From an uncultured Prevotella sp. (GTDB lineage: Bacteria > Bacteroidota > Bacteroidia > Bacteroidales > Bacteroidaceae), in the NCBI GenBank assembly GCA_900548195.1, contig URJQ01000089.1:1-12817 (forward strand): 12,817 bases of DNA, read 5' to 3'. Position numbers and translations under genes: made by a program. The notes under the pieces were generated by a model, which was given only the letters and a program-made list of their open reading frames with translations, did not search any database and was not told where the DNA came from. This document shows, in pieces, positions 7,091-12,817 of this stretch (the stretch's first letter is position 1; every line of letters begins with the position of its first letter).

Positions 7091-7213
7091 TAATAAGGAA
7101 TAGGTAATAGGTAATAGGTAATAGGAGAATACACTTGCTACTCATGGTTCTCACTCTGGGATAACCGCAAATAGATTAATGTATTCTCCTATTCCCTATT
7201 TTCTATTTCCTTA
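7091..7213. repeat. TAATAGG tandem repeats forming an imperfect inverted repeat
   Basis: The left arm (7091-7133) contains about four 7-bp units of the AATAGGT type and ends in AGGAGAATACA. The right arm (7180-7213) reads TGTATTCTCCTATTCCCTA and then diverged units on the other strand. The arms pair imperfectly over roughly 30 bp around a loop of about 46 nt. The element sits between two convergent genes, so it may act as a structured 3' end for either transcript. A 10-bp palindrome CCCTATAGGG (7072-7081) lies just before it. Confidence 0.7.
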
Positions 7214-7217
7214 TAAA

Positions 7218-7270
7218 TGCGTCAGCGCGATTTTTCACTTTTCACTTTTCACTTTTCACTTTTCACTAAA
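7218..7270 (+). repeat. Dispersed 53-bp repeat, copy 1, with (TTTTCAC)5
   Basis: TGCGTCAGCGCGATT is followed by five perfect TTTTCAC units (7232-7266) and then TAAA. A second copy of the same length and orientation lies at 9141-9193 and differs at four positions. Both copies are outside genes. Confidence 0.85.
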
Positions 7271-7303
7271 GAAGAAAACGTAACTTCATTTTTATTAGGT
7301 TTC

Positions 7304-7780
7304 CTATCTCCTTATCCTTATTCCTATATCCGCTACTCCCGGCAGGATGTCGCGCTTCATGCAGTGGCGGACGGAGATGTGGATGGAGTCGCCTTTCATC
7401 AGTTTCATGTCAGTGATAGGAAACTGAAATTGATAATATGACACACCGTGCGTTTTCAGTCTGCCGTCTTCGTCAGCAATGTTGCATTTCACGGTGTCGC
7501 GGATGGACGTCATGCTTGGCATAACGGTCTGTTCCACCACGAGGTAAAGGTCGGTGAAAGGGAATGCTTTGCTGATGCGCAGACCGAGAATGGAATGATA
7601 GTTGCCGGCTTCTGCCATAGGAGGAACGTCGAAGAGCAACGTATCATTCTTCTCCCAACCCTGCACTGGCGTACTGTGATATTGGTAATAGACCGTGCGT
7701 AAGTGGCATGAAGACAATATAATAATTGACACCGCTATGATTAGCGGTGTCATTTTTTTTAGTATGATGGGTCTTCGCAT
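7304..7780 (-). CDS. gldH: GldH-family gliding motility/T9SS lipoprotein
   Basis: The 158-residue predicted lipoprotein has basic RRPIILKK, a hydrophobic core (12-22) and a lipobox LSSC with Cys25. The mature part matches the GldH pattern: VYYQYHSTPVQGWEKNDTLLFDV, then LGLRISKAFPFTDLYLVVEQ, IADEDGRLKTHG and the closing HCMKRDILPGVADIGIRI. GldH is required for gliding in Flavobacterium and is kept in many non-gliding Bacteroidetes with T9SS parts; its biochemical role is not established. It starts 11 nt after the ricT stop, so it is the last gene of holB-ricT-gldH. The ATG at 7753 would give a shorter signal peptide lacking the basic region, so the ATG at 7780 is preferred. Its last few codons (IRIRR) are written in AGGATAAGGA-like sequence resembling the nearby TAATAGG repeats. 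Confidence 0.88.
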   Translation of the reverse strand: MRRPIILKKMTPLIIAVSIIILSSCHLRTVYYQYHSTPVQGWEKNDTLLFDVPPMAEAGNYHSILGLRISKAFPFTDLYLVVEQTVMPSMTSIRDTVKCNIADEDGRLKTHGVSYYQFQFPITDMKLMKGDSIHISVRHCMKRDILPGVADIGIRIRR

Positions 7781-7791
7781 TCTATATTTTG

Positions 7792-9012
7792 TTATTCTTT
7801 GTCGCCTTTAGGCTCTGCAGCCTTTTGGTCATTAGCCTTTGGTTTCTGCTCTTTAGGGTTCTGTCCCTTAGGCTGTCGGTTTTCGCGAGGGCGGTTGTTG
7901 TCGTGTGGTTTGTTCTCGCGCTGACGGTTGTTGTTCTTCTTTTTCTTCTTCTTGGCCTTGTCAAAGCGTGTGAGGTCTGCGCCATCGAGGAGGTCCACAG
8001 GCTTTTGCTCCACGCGATGTGCACCATCTGCATGAAGCTCCACAGGGCGTTCGCCACGCTTGTTCATAGCTATTATCTCGCAAGCACGCTCTGCTGTGAT
8101 GGTCTCGAGATTGGCAGCAAGGCGCTTGTCGGTGGAGTAGGTGACGGTACCTGCAAGGATGTCCTGCTTGAAGAAGTAGTAATCGCCGTCAGATGTCTCC
8201 AGCACAGCCTCGCGAGGAGGCATCTTCTTGCCAGCTTCCATATAGTTGTCCACCTCATAATTGAGGCAACATTTGAGCTTGGCGCACATTCCAGCCAACT
8301 TCTGCGGATTGAGAGAGATGTCCTGGAAGCGTGCTGCTGTGGTGGAGACGCTGGAGAAATTCTTCATCCATGTGGCGCAGCAGAGCTCGCGTCCGCAAGG
8401 TCCGGTGCCGCCGATGCGTCCTGCTTCCTGTCTGGCACCTATCTGTTTCATCTCGATGCGCACATGGAAAGCGGCTGCAAGGTCCTTGATGAGCTGGCGG
8501 AAATCCACGCGTTCATCCGCAATATAGTAGAATATTGCCTTGTTGCCATCGCCCTGATACTCCACGTCACCTATCTTCATCTGCAGTCCAAGTCCCTTGG
8601 CTATCTGTCGGCTCTCTATCATTGTGGAGTGTTCGCGTGCCTTTGACTCTTCATATTTCTCCATGTCCGTGTCTTTAGCAAAGCGATAGACGCGGCGGAT
8701 GTCGTCGGCAGACTTGAGGTTTGCCTTCTTCACCTGCAGTGCGGCAAGTCGTCCTGTCAGCGTCACTATGCCGATGTCGTGTCCTGGATTGGCTTCCACA
8801 GCCACCCAGTCGCCCTTTTTCAGGTCGAGACCGTTGACATTGTGGTAATATCCCTTGCGGGTGTTCTTGAACTGTACCTCTACAAGGTCGGTGCTTTCTG
8901 CGTTTCCCGGCACGTCAGCCAGCCAGTCATAGACGTTCAGTTGGCGGTCGGAGCGTGAGCAACTATTTCTGCAAAGCCCTCTTCCACAGCCTGTGGCGAG
9001 GGTGAATTTCAT
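7792..9012 (-). CDS. ricT: RicT/YaaT-like PSP1-domain protein
   Basis: The protein has 406 residues from MKFTLATGCGRGLC. The PSP1 domain covers roughly residues 40-190, including LVEVQFKNTRKGYY, KGDWVAVEANPGHDIGIVTLTG and FYYIADERVDFRQLIKDLA. The cysteine signatures are GGTGPCGRELCC (Cys206, 211, 212) and CAKLKCCLNYE (Cys243, 248, 249), plus Cys9, 14, 18. In Bacillus, RicT works with RicA and RicF as an Fe-S-containing complex affecting RNA maturation; whether that holds in Bacteroidetes, where partners are not evident here, is unknown. The frame stays open upstream to 9129, but those 39 residues are AT-driven (IFICFSLLIFYILK) and lie over a dyad, so the start at 9012 is chosen. The tail after about residue 350 is low-complexity and basic (KAKKKKKKNNNR, then Lys/Asn/Pro/Gln), likely disordered and possibly RNA-binding. 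gldH follows 11 nt downstream; holB lies 192 nt upstream. Confidence 0.92.
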   Translation of the reverse strand: MKFTLATGCGRGLCRNSCSRSDRQLNVYDWLADVPGNAESTDLVEVQFKNTRKGYYHNVNGLDLKKGDWVAVEANPGHDIGIVTLTGRLAALQVKKANLKSADDIRRVYRFAKDTDMEKYEESKAREHSTMIESRQIAKGLGLQMKIGDVEYQGDGNKAIFYYIADERVDFRQLIKDLAAAFHVRIEMKQIGARQEAGRIGGTGPCGRELCCATWMKNFSSVSTTAARFQDISLNPQKLAGMCAKLKCCLNYEVDNYMEAGKKMPPREAVLETSDGDYYFFKQDILAGTVTYSTDKRLAANLETITAERACEIIAMNKRGERPVELHADGAHRVEQKPVDLLDGADLTRFDKAKKKKKKNNNRQRENKPHDNNRPRENRQPKGQNPKEQKPKANDQKAAEPKGDKE

Positions 9013-9056
9013 ATTTTCGTAGTCCAATGTCGTTTTGTTGTTTCGTTTTAATATAT

Positions 9057-9120
9057 AAAATATCAATAAAGAAAAACATATAAAAATGTCATTGCCTGTT
9101 TTTTTATTTATTGATATTTT
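9057..9120. repeat. AT-rich dyad upstream of ricT
   Basis: AAAATATCAATAAA (9057-9070) is perfectly repeated in reverse complement at 9107-9120. Partial pairing continues inward (GAAAAACA with TGTTTTTTT), around a short loop. It lies 45-108 nt upstream of the ricT start. It may be a weak holB terminator, an operator or a leader structure. Confidence 0.65.
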
Positions 9121-9140
9121 TGCTATCAAGCATCTTACAC

Positions 9141-9193
9141 TGCGTCAGCGCGATTCTTCACTTTTCACTTTTCACTCTTCGTTTTTCACTAAA
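9141..9193 (+). repeat. Dispersed 53-bp repeat, copy 2
   Basis: TGCGTCAGCGCGATT is identical to 7218-7232. TTTTCAC-type units with substitutions follow, then TTTTCACTAAA. It has the same length and orientation as copy 1 with four differences. It sits between holB and ricT, with the holB stop 12 nt to its right. Confidence 0.85.
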
Positions 9194-9204
9194 TGTGAGC
9201 AAAT

Positions 9205-10380
9205 TCATGTCTTATGAATAAGCATAGCCATCTTCATAGTGAGGTCGAAGAATTGTATCTTGGCGCTGGCGTTCTGACCTATGTCGCGTATGACGCGCTG
9301 GAATAGTTCATACATTCCGATTACGTTGCCCTCATTGATGAAAGGTGAGAATTTGACTGCGAATTTCTCTTCTTCCACGGTGAGGTAGTTGAGCTCAGGC
9401 TTATGGAAATTATACATGAAATATTCCCTCGTCAGTCTCTGGAAAGTCTTGAGCATACGTATCTGTTTCTCACGTCCGAGCCCTGCCACTTGGTCTGCCC
9501 ACTTCTTCAGGTCAGCCACTTTTCGCTGGAATGCCAGTCGCATCAGCATGACATATAGGTCGTAGAAGAATTCTTCCTCATTGCCCGGCTCAAGCAGTTC
9601 GATGGCTTTAGTCCAACTGCCTCCTGAGAGTCGCGCTATTCTCACGGCGTCCTCTTCTCCCAGTCCGCGCCTTTCCATCAGTGCATCTATGACATCATCC
9701 TGCGCGATGCCTTTGACATCAAATCTCTGCACACGACTTCTGATGGTCTCAAGCAGCAGGTCAGGTCGCTCGCTTGCCATGATGATGTGCGTCTCAGCCG
9801 GTGGCTCCTCGATGAGTTTCAGCAGCTTGTTGGCGCATTCCAGGTTCATCTTCTCCGGCAGCCAGATGATGCAGATCTTCTTTCCGCCCTGGTTTGACTT
9901 CATGGAGAGTATGCGCGTGATGCGGTCGCTTTCTCCCACAGGGATGATGCTCTGCTGGTTTTCCACCTTGATGCTGGCGAGCCAGTCTTGCAAAGTGAAA
10001 TATACGCCTTTACTCATCAGCATCTCATTCCAGTCAGCCATATAGTCTTCGCTGGAGAAAGGCTTTTCTGCTGAAGCGTTTTTGGGGCGTATGACGGGGA
10101 AGGTGAAATGCAGGTCAGGGTGTTGCCATTTGGCTATCATGGCGCATGAAGGGCAGTGTCCGCAGGAGTCGTCGTGCTTTGTCTCTTCTGTGGCAAACAT
10201 TCCGCCGTCTTCATTCTTTCCTGTGCAGAGCAGATAGGATGCAAGGGCAAGGGCAAGCGCCATCTTTCCCGAACCTTGTGGTCCGCAGAGCATTATGGCA
10301 TGTGGCAGTCTGTTGTCGTCGGCAAGGCTGCGCAAGCGTGCTGCCATCTCTTTCTGTCCTATTATCTCGCTGAATTTCAT
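9205..10380 (-). CDS. holB: DNA polymerase III clamp-loader subunit delta'
   Basis: The 391-residue AAA+ protein acts in the clamp loader that places the sliding clamp on DNA. It opens with FSEIIGQKEMAARLRSLADD and RLPHAIMLCGPQGSGK; the P-loop GPQGSGK is at residues 33-39. A zinc-finger-like cluster follows (Cys52 and the CGHCPSC triplet at 73, 76, 79). The Walker B-like strand KICIIWLPEKMN comes next, then ANKLLKLIEEPP, and the SRVQRFD segment holds the SRx arginine motif. The C-terminal half is helical. The P-loop is intact, whereas many delta' subunits have lost ATPase function, so activity cannot be inferred. It is first in the minus-strand cluster holB-ricT-gldH, and a TAACTTTG promoter box lies 24-31 nt upstream. 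Confidence 0.93.
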   Translation of the reverse strand: MKFSEIIGQKEMAARLRSLADDNRLPHAIMLCGPQGSGKMALALALASYLLCTGKNEDGGMFATEETKHDDSCGHCPSCAMIAKWQHPDLHFTFPVIRPKNASAEKPFSSEDYMADWNEMLMSKGVYFTLQDWLASIKVENQQSIIPVGESDRITRILSMKSNQGGKKICIIWLPEKMNLECANKLLKLIEEPPAETHIIMASERPDLLLETIRSRVQRFDVKGIAQDDVIDALMERRGLGEEDAVRIARLSGGSWTKAIELLEPGNEEEFFYDLYVMLMRLAFQRKVADLKKWADQVAGLGREKQIRMLKTFQRLTREYFMYNFHKPELNYLTVEEEKFAVKFSPFINEGNVIGMYELFQRVIRDIGQNASAKIQFFDLTMKMAMLIHKT

Positions 10381-10403
10381 CCTCGTATTTACGCAATTTG
10401 TTG

Positions 10404-10411
10404 CAAAGTTA
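10404..10411 (-). promoter_or_regulatory. -7 promoter box of holB
   Basis: TAACTTTG on the minus strand matches TAnnTTTG exactly. The predicted start is near 10397, giving a leader of only about 17 nt before the holB ATG. No clear -33 TTTG is present. Confidence 0.6.
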
Positions 10412-10458
10412 CAAAAAAAACTTCATTCACGATGATGAAATATGTTTTTTTTATAAGA

Positions 10459-10496
10459 TAGGTGGTCAAAACCTTCAAAATAGTTTTGACCACCTA
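10459..10496 (-). terminator. Hairpin terminator between the PL11 gene and holB
   Basis: A perfect 14-bp stem TAGGTGGTCAAAAC (10459-10472 with 10483-10496) has a 10-nt loop, 18 nt past the PL11 stop. On the minus strand the following bases are TCTTATAAAAAA, not a good U tract, so it may act as a 3'-end stabiliser or a weaker terminator. Confidence 0.6.
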
Positions 10497-10514
10497 CTTA
10501 CTTATTGCTAATTA

Positions 10515-12620
10515 TCATTTCTTCACATAGTCAGGCAGATAATAGCCTAAATGTGGTGGCTGATTATATGATACGTTCTGCCAAGCCACGCCCATACGAT
10601 ATACATGATCGTGCATCAGAGTAGGCACACGGTGTGGAGTAGGGATGTTAGTGGAGAAAATATTGAGGTGAGCGCAGTCTGCACTGTCAAAGAGTATTAT
10701 CTCCTCACGCCAGTCTCCGAAGATGTCTGCTTGCAGGCAAGGCGTCGCTTTCGTGCCGTTGCAAGAGGCTGAATGACCGTAATCACTAAGGTTTTTGCCA
10801 TTGATAAGCACGGGGTCGCAGCTTTTTCCGTTCCATTTTGCAATATAGTAAGCAGACGCTGGCTTTCTGTCAGCGTTGCTTTTGCGCTTCTCTTGCGGCG
10901 CTTTTGCATTGCCATTCCAGCCCTCCGGATTGCCATTTCTATCCATCTGTTTGCCGTTCCAGTTTCTTTGCCCCCCGTTTCTCTCAGGTCTTCTCTGGCG
11001 AGGCTGAAAATTGCTGTTGTTTCTGCCGTTGCCTATGAGTTCCTCATACGGGTCTCCGTCCCAGAAGATGCGGAAATTCTGCGGTGTCCATGTTTCGGTC
11101 TTTGCAATGATATTGCCCTTGATGTCATGCACTTGCTTTGCTGCAGAGCACCAGAACTCAGCTCCGCGGTGGGCAGGGTCTATGTCTGCGGCGACGCCAC
11201 GTCCGGTATCGTCCTTGTCGGTGGAGCGATAGAGTATCTCTCCTGTTCGTGCGTCGCGGAGATCTGCCCCGTATGGATAGGCTTCATGCACCATGAAATA
11301 CTCTAATCCTGGGCGGTCAGGGTCGAGATCGCCGAGATGCTGCGCGTCACCGTGCCCTAGATTGGTGGTGTAGAGCAGTGTGCCGTCATTGTTTATGGCG
11401 CACGAACCGTAAGTTATCTCGTCGCAACCGTCGCCATCCACATCAGCCACTGCGACGCTGTGAGCGCCCTGTCCGTAGGAAGAGCCGTTGAGATTTTCTG
11501 CCTTTGCTATGATGTTTCCGTTGCCGTCGGTGACGGTCCAGTCGTGTGGCGAACTGCTATGGTGGAGCCAGTTGGTAGAGAGATGTTTGCCATCAAAGCG
11601 CACAGCCCAGAGGTTAGTGCTGGTATAGTATCCACGACACATTACAGCGCTCGGGTTTTTGTCTTTTCCATCCACGAAAGCCACGCAGGCGAGGTATCTC
11701 TCACCGCGGTTTCCCGGATTCCTGTCGCCCCATATCTCCGTGGCATAGCGTGGCGCTCCGCCTGTTCCGAAGGCACGGTTGGGGGTGTAGTAGATGGTGT
11801 GTATGGCGTGTCCGTCCTCTCCTGAGAATACGGTAAGATACTCAGGACCAGACAGTATTCTGCCGTTGCGCTCCACGTAGTCGGCATTGTTGTCTGCTTC
11901 GAGGATGCTCTGGTCGGTAGCCGCCTCTGTGACGTAGCGTCCTTTGCCGTCCTTTGAGCCTGGCGCGGTCTTGCATATCACTTCTGCCTTGCCGTCTCCG
12001 TCAAAGTCATAGACGAGAAACTGCGTGTAGTGGGCGCCGGCACGGATGTTTCTTCCGAGGTCAATGCGCCATCTGAAGTTGTGCAGCGAGTCGGTGCTTA
12101 CCTTGTAGCAGTCGAGCAATACGTTGCCCGTATAGCCGTCATGAGCGTTGTCGTGTGCGTTGGAAGGGTCCCATTTGAGGATAATCTCATAGTCACCGTC
12201 GGCGTCCACATCGCCTACAGAGCAGTCGTTAGGCGCATAAGTATAGGTCTTGCCGTCGGGAGTGACGCCGTTTTCAGGTCTGCGGAGCGGTATTGACATA
12301 TAAGGCTGCGCCCAAGTCATGCCTTCCGTCACTTTGCCGTCAGCGGAACAGCGGATGCTGTATCTGCTGCTTGCCTTGCCTTTTTTATCTACAAAGCAAG
12401 TGGCACCAGTGAGATTGCTGGCTATTGTCTTTCCGTCGCGCATCACGTCGAATGCCGCGTCCTTCTGGTCAGTGGAAAGAAAGCGCCATGAGACCATGTA
12501 GCCTTTCTGCATTGGCACTGCCACTACTCCTCGCGAGAGCTGTTCGGTGTAAGTCTGTGCTTCGGCAGCGCTGAACGCCAGTGCTCCGATGACTGCCATA
12601 AAGATGTTTCTTGATTTCAT
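10515..12620 (-). CDS. Secreted rhamnogalacturonan lyase, polysaccharide lyase family 11
   Basis: The 701-residue enzyme is predicted to cleave the rhamnogalacturonan-I backbone of pectin by beta-elimination. A signal peptide is probably cleaved at AEA-QT after residue 21. An N-terminal beta-sandwich-like part (GVVAVPMQKGYMVSWRFLSTD) leads into the eight-bladed propeller, marked by repeated calcium-type motifs: DVDADGDYE (137-145), DFDGDGKAE (205-213), DVDGDGCDE (393-401), DLDPDRPGLE (431-440) and DIDPAHRGAE (479-488). The PL11 signatures SCNGTKATPCLQADIFGDWREEIIL (about 619-643) and HRVPTLMHDHVYRMGVAWQNVSYNQPPHLGYYLP are present. It is longer than usual members (about 600-620 residues) because of a low-complexity insert at about 531-588. 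The export route looks Sec type I; no type IX C-terminal domain is seen. Confidence 0.94.
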   Translation of the reverse strand: MKSRNIFMAVIGALAFSAAEAQTYTEQLSRGVVAVPMQKGYMVSWRFLSTDQKDAAFDVMRDGKTIASNLTGATCFVDKKGKASSRYSIRCSADGKVTEGMTWAQPYMSIPLRRPENGVTPDGKTYTYAPNDCSVGDVDADGDYEIILKWDPSNAHDNAHDGYTGNVLLDCYKVSTDSLHNFRWRIDLGRNIRAGAHYTQFLVYDFDGDGKAEVICKTAPGSKDGKGRYVTEAATDQSILEADNNADYVERNGRILSGPEYLTVFSGEDGHAIHTIYYTPNRAFGTGGAPRYATEIWGDRNPGNRGERYLACVAFVDGKDKNPSAVMCRGYYTSTNLWAVRFDGKHLSTNWLHHSSSPHDWTVTDGNGNIIAKAENLNGSSYGQGAHSVAVADVDGDGCDEITYGSCAINNDGTLLYTTNLGHGDAQHLGDLDPDRPGLEYFMVHEAYPYGADLRDARTGEILYRSTDKDDTGRGVAADIDPAHRGAEFWCSAAKQVHDIKGNIIAKTETWTPQNFRIFWDGDPYEELIGNGRNNSNFQPRQRRPERNGGQRNWNGKQMDRNGNPEGWNGNAKAPQEKRKSNADRKPASAYYIAKWNGKSCDPVLINGKNLSDYGHSASCNGTKATPCLQADIFGDWREEIILFDSADCAHLNIFSTNIPTPHRVPTLMHDHVYRMGVAWQNVSYNQPPHLGYYLPDYVKK
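10857..11030 (-). other. Low-complexity insert within the PL11 lyase
   Basis: Residues about 531-588 are dominated by Asn, Gly, Arg, Gln, Lys and Pro (NGGQRNWNGKQMDRNGNPEG and similar). They sit between FRIFWDGDPYEELIG and YYIAKWNGKS, which in ordinary PL11 enzymes are nearly adjacent. The reading frame is intact. It is probably a disordered surface loop. Confidence 0.75.
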
Positions 12621-12740
12621 TTCTGTAGTGTGGTTAGTTAGCTATGTTGTTTTATCTGATTATGCTGTGTCGGTGTGCAATCGCCTGACTGATAAAGGAA
12701 AACGGATATTTCGGTTGGTTTGTGCCGTACTGTCAACGAC
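12621..12740. other. Upstream region of the PL11 gene
   Basis: This non-coding stretch should hold the PL11 promoter on the minus strand, but no TAnnTTTG element is recognisable. It is less AT-rich than the other spacers. Confidence 0.35.
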
Positions 12741-12817
12741 ATGTAGCCCATAGCCAGATGGATAGGCTGGAAGCCTATACCGAGCGAAGCGAGAGTAACC
12801 CGGGACGAAGTCTCGGG
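12741..12817. repeat. REP-like hairpin cluster at the right edge
   Basis: Two tight hairpins: ATAGGCT/AGCCTAT (12762-12768 with 12772-12778, loop GGA) and CCCGGGAC/GTCTCGGG (12799-12806 with 12810-12817, loop GAA, one mismatch). The direct-repeat-like CGAGCGAAGCGAG lies between them. GC content is higher than in the surrounding spacer. It may be the edge of a REP/RAYT-type or other structured element, or of a structured RNA, cut by the window end. The family cannot be fixed from this fragment. Confidence 0.5.

Noticed and set aside
7232..7266. TTTTCAC tandem array as a CRISPR or phase-variable coding repeat
   Set aside because: Units are only 7 bp, contiguous and outside any gene.
7789..8646. 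285-residue plus-strand frame opposite ricT
   Set aside because: It is the antisense shadow of the strongly conserved ricT gene; its Val/Leu-rich product reflects the complement of Lys/Asn codons.
9013..9129. 39-residue N-terminal extension of RicT, looking like a membrane segment
   Set aside because: RicT proteins are soluble and begin at the Cys-rich segment; the extension overlaps an AT-rich inverted repeat.
12741..12817. tRNA or rRNA fragment at the right edge
   Set aside because: The hairpins have 3-nt loops and no cloverleaf, anticodon arm or CCA-type end.

Overview
The window looks like chromosomal DNA from a Bacteroidales species, most likely Prevotella-like. The grounds are a SusC/SusD outer-membrane pair, a PorT-like and a GldH-like protein of the type IX secretion/gliding group, the holB-ricT(PSP1)-gldH cluster, promoters of the Bacteroidetes form TAnnTTTG, lipoproteins, and AT-rich spacers with short G/A-rich tandem repeats. 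The species assignment is inference; no search was run.

Layout. 1-480 has no gene. It holds an almost perfectly symmetrical nested palindrome made of ten TTCCACC/GGTGGAA-type motifs, then a terminator. 481-4863 (minus) is a susC-susD pair. 4861-5250 is the main discovery: the first 87 codons of susC (signal peptide plus carboxypeptidase-like regulatory domain) lie on the plus strand, pointing away from the rest of the gene. A perfect 19-bp inverted repeat brackets the segment. Flipping it restores one in-frame susC of 1051 codons, so this copy appears to be the OFF state of a phase-variable transporter. A good Bacteroidetes promoter lies outside the segment at 5404-5433 and points at susC. 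This suggests the switch moves the signal-peptide-coding exon rather than the promoter.

5850-6017 (minus) is a 55-residue 2[4Fe-4S] ferredoxin with its own promoter, structured leader and terminator. 6302-7054 (plus) is porT-like. 7055-7303 is repeat-rich spacer. 7304-10380 (minus) is holB, ricT/PSP1, gldH in transcription order: clamp-loader delta', an Fe-S RicT-type regulator and a gliding/T9SS lipoprotein. 10515-12620 (minus) is a secreted family PL11 rhamnogalacturonan lyase with an unusual disordered Asn/Gly/Arg-rich insert. 12621-12817 is its upstream region and ends in a cluster of small hairpins cut by the window edge.

How the genes relate. SusC/SusD imports an unidentified glycan or other ligand at the cell surface. 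The PL11 enzyme would cut the rhamnogalacturonan-I backbone of pectin, but it is about 5 kb from the Sus pair and no link between them is shown. PorT and GldH belong to the secretion/gliding machinery. No recombinase is encoded here, so the susC switch would need one acting from elsewhere.
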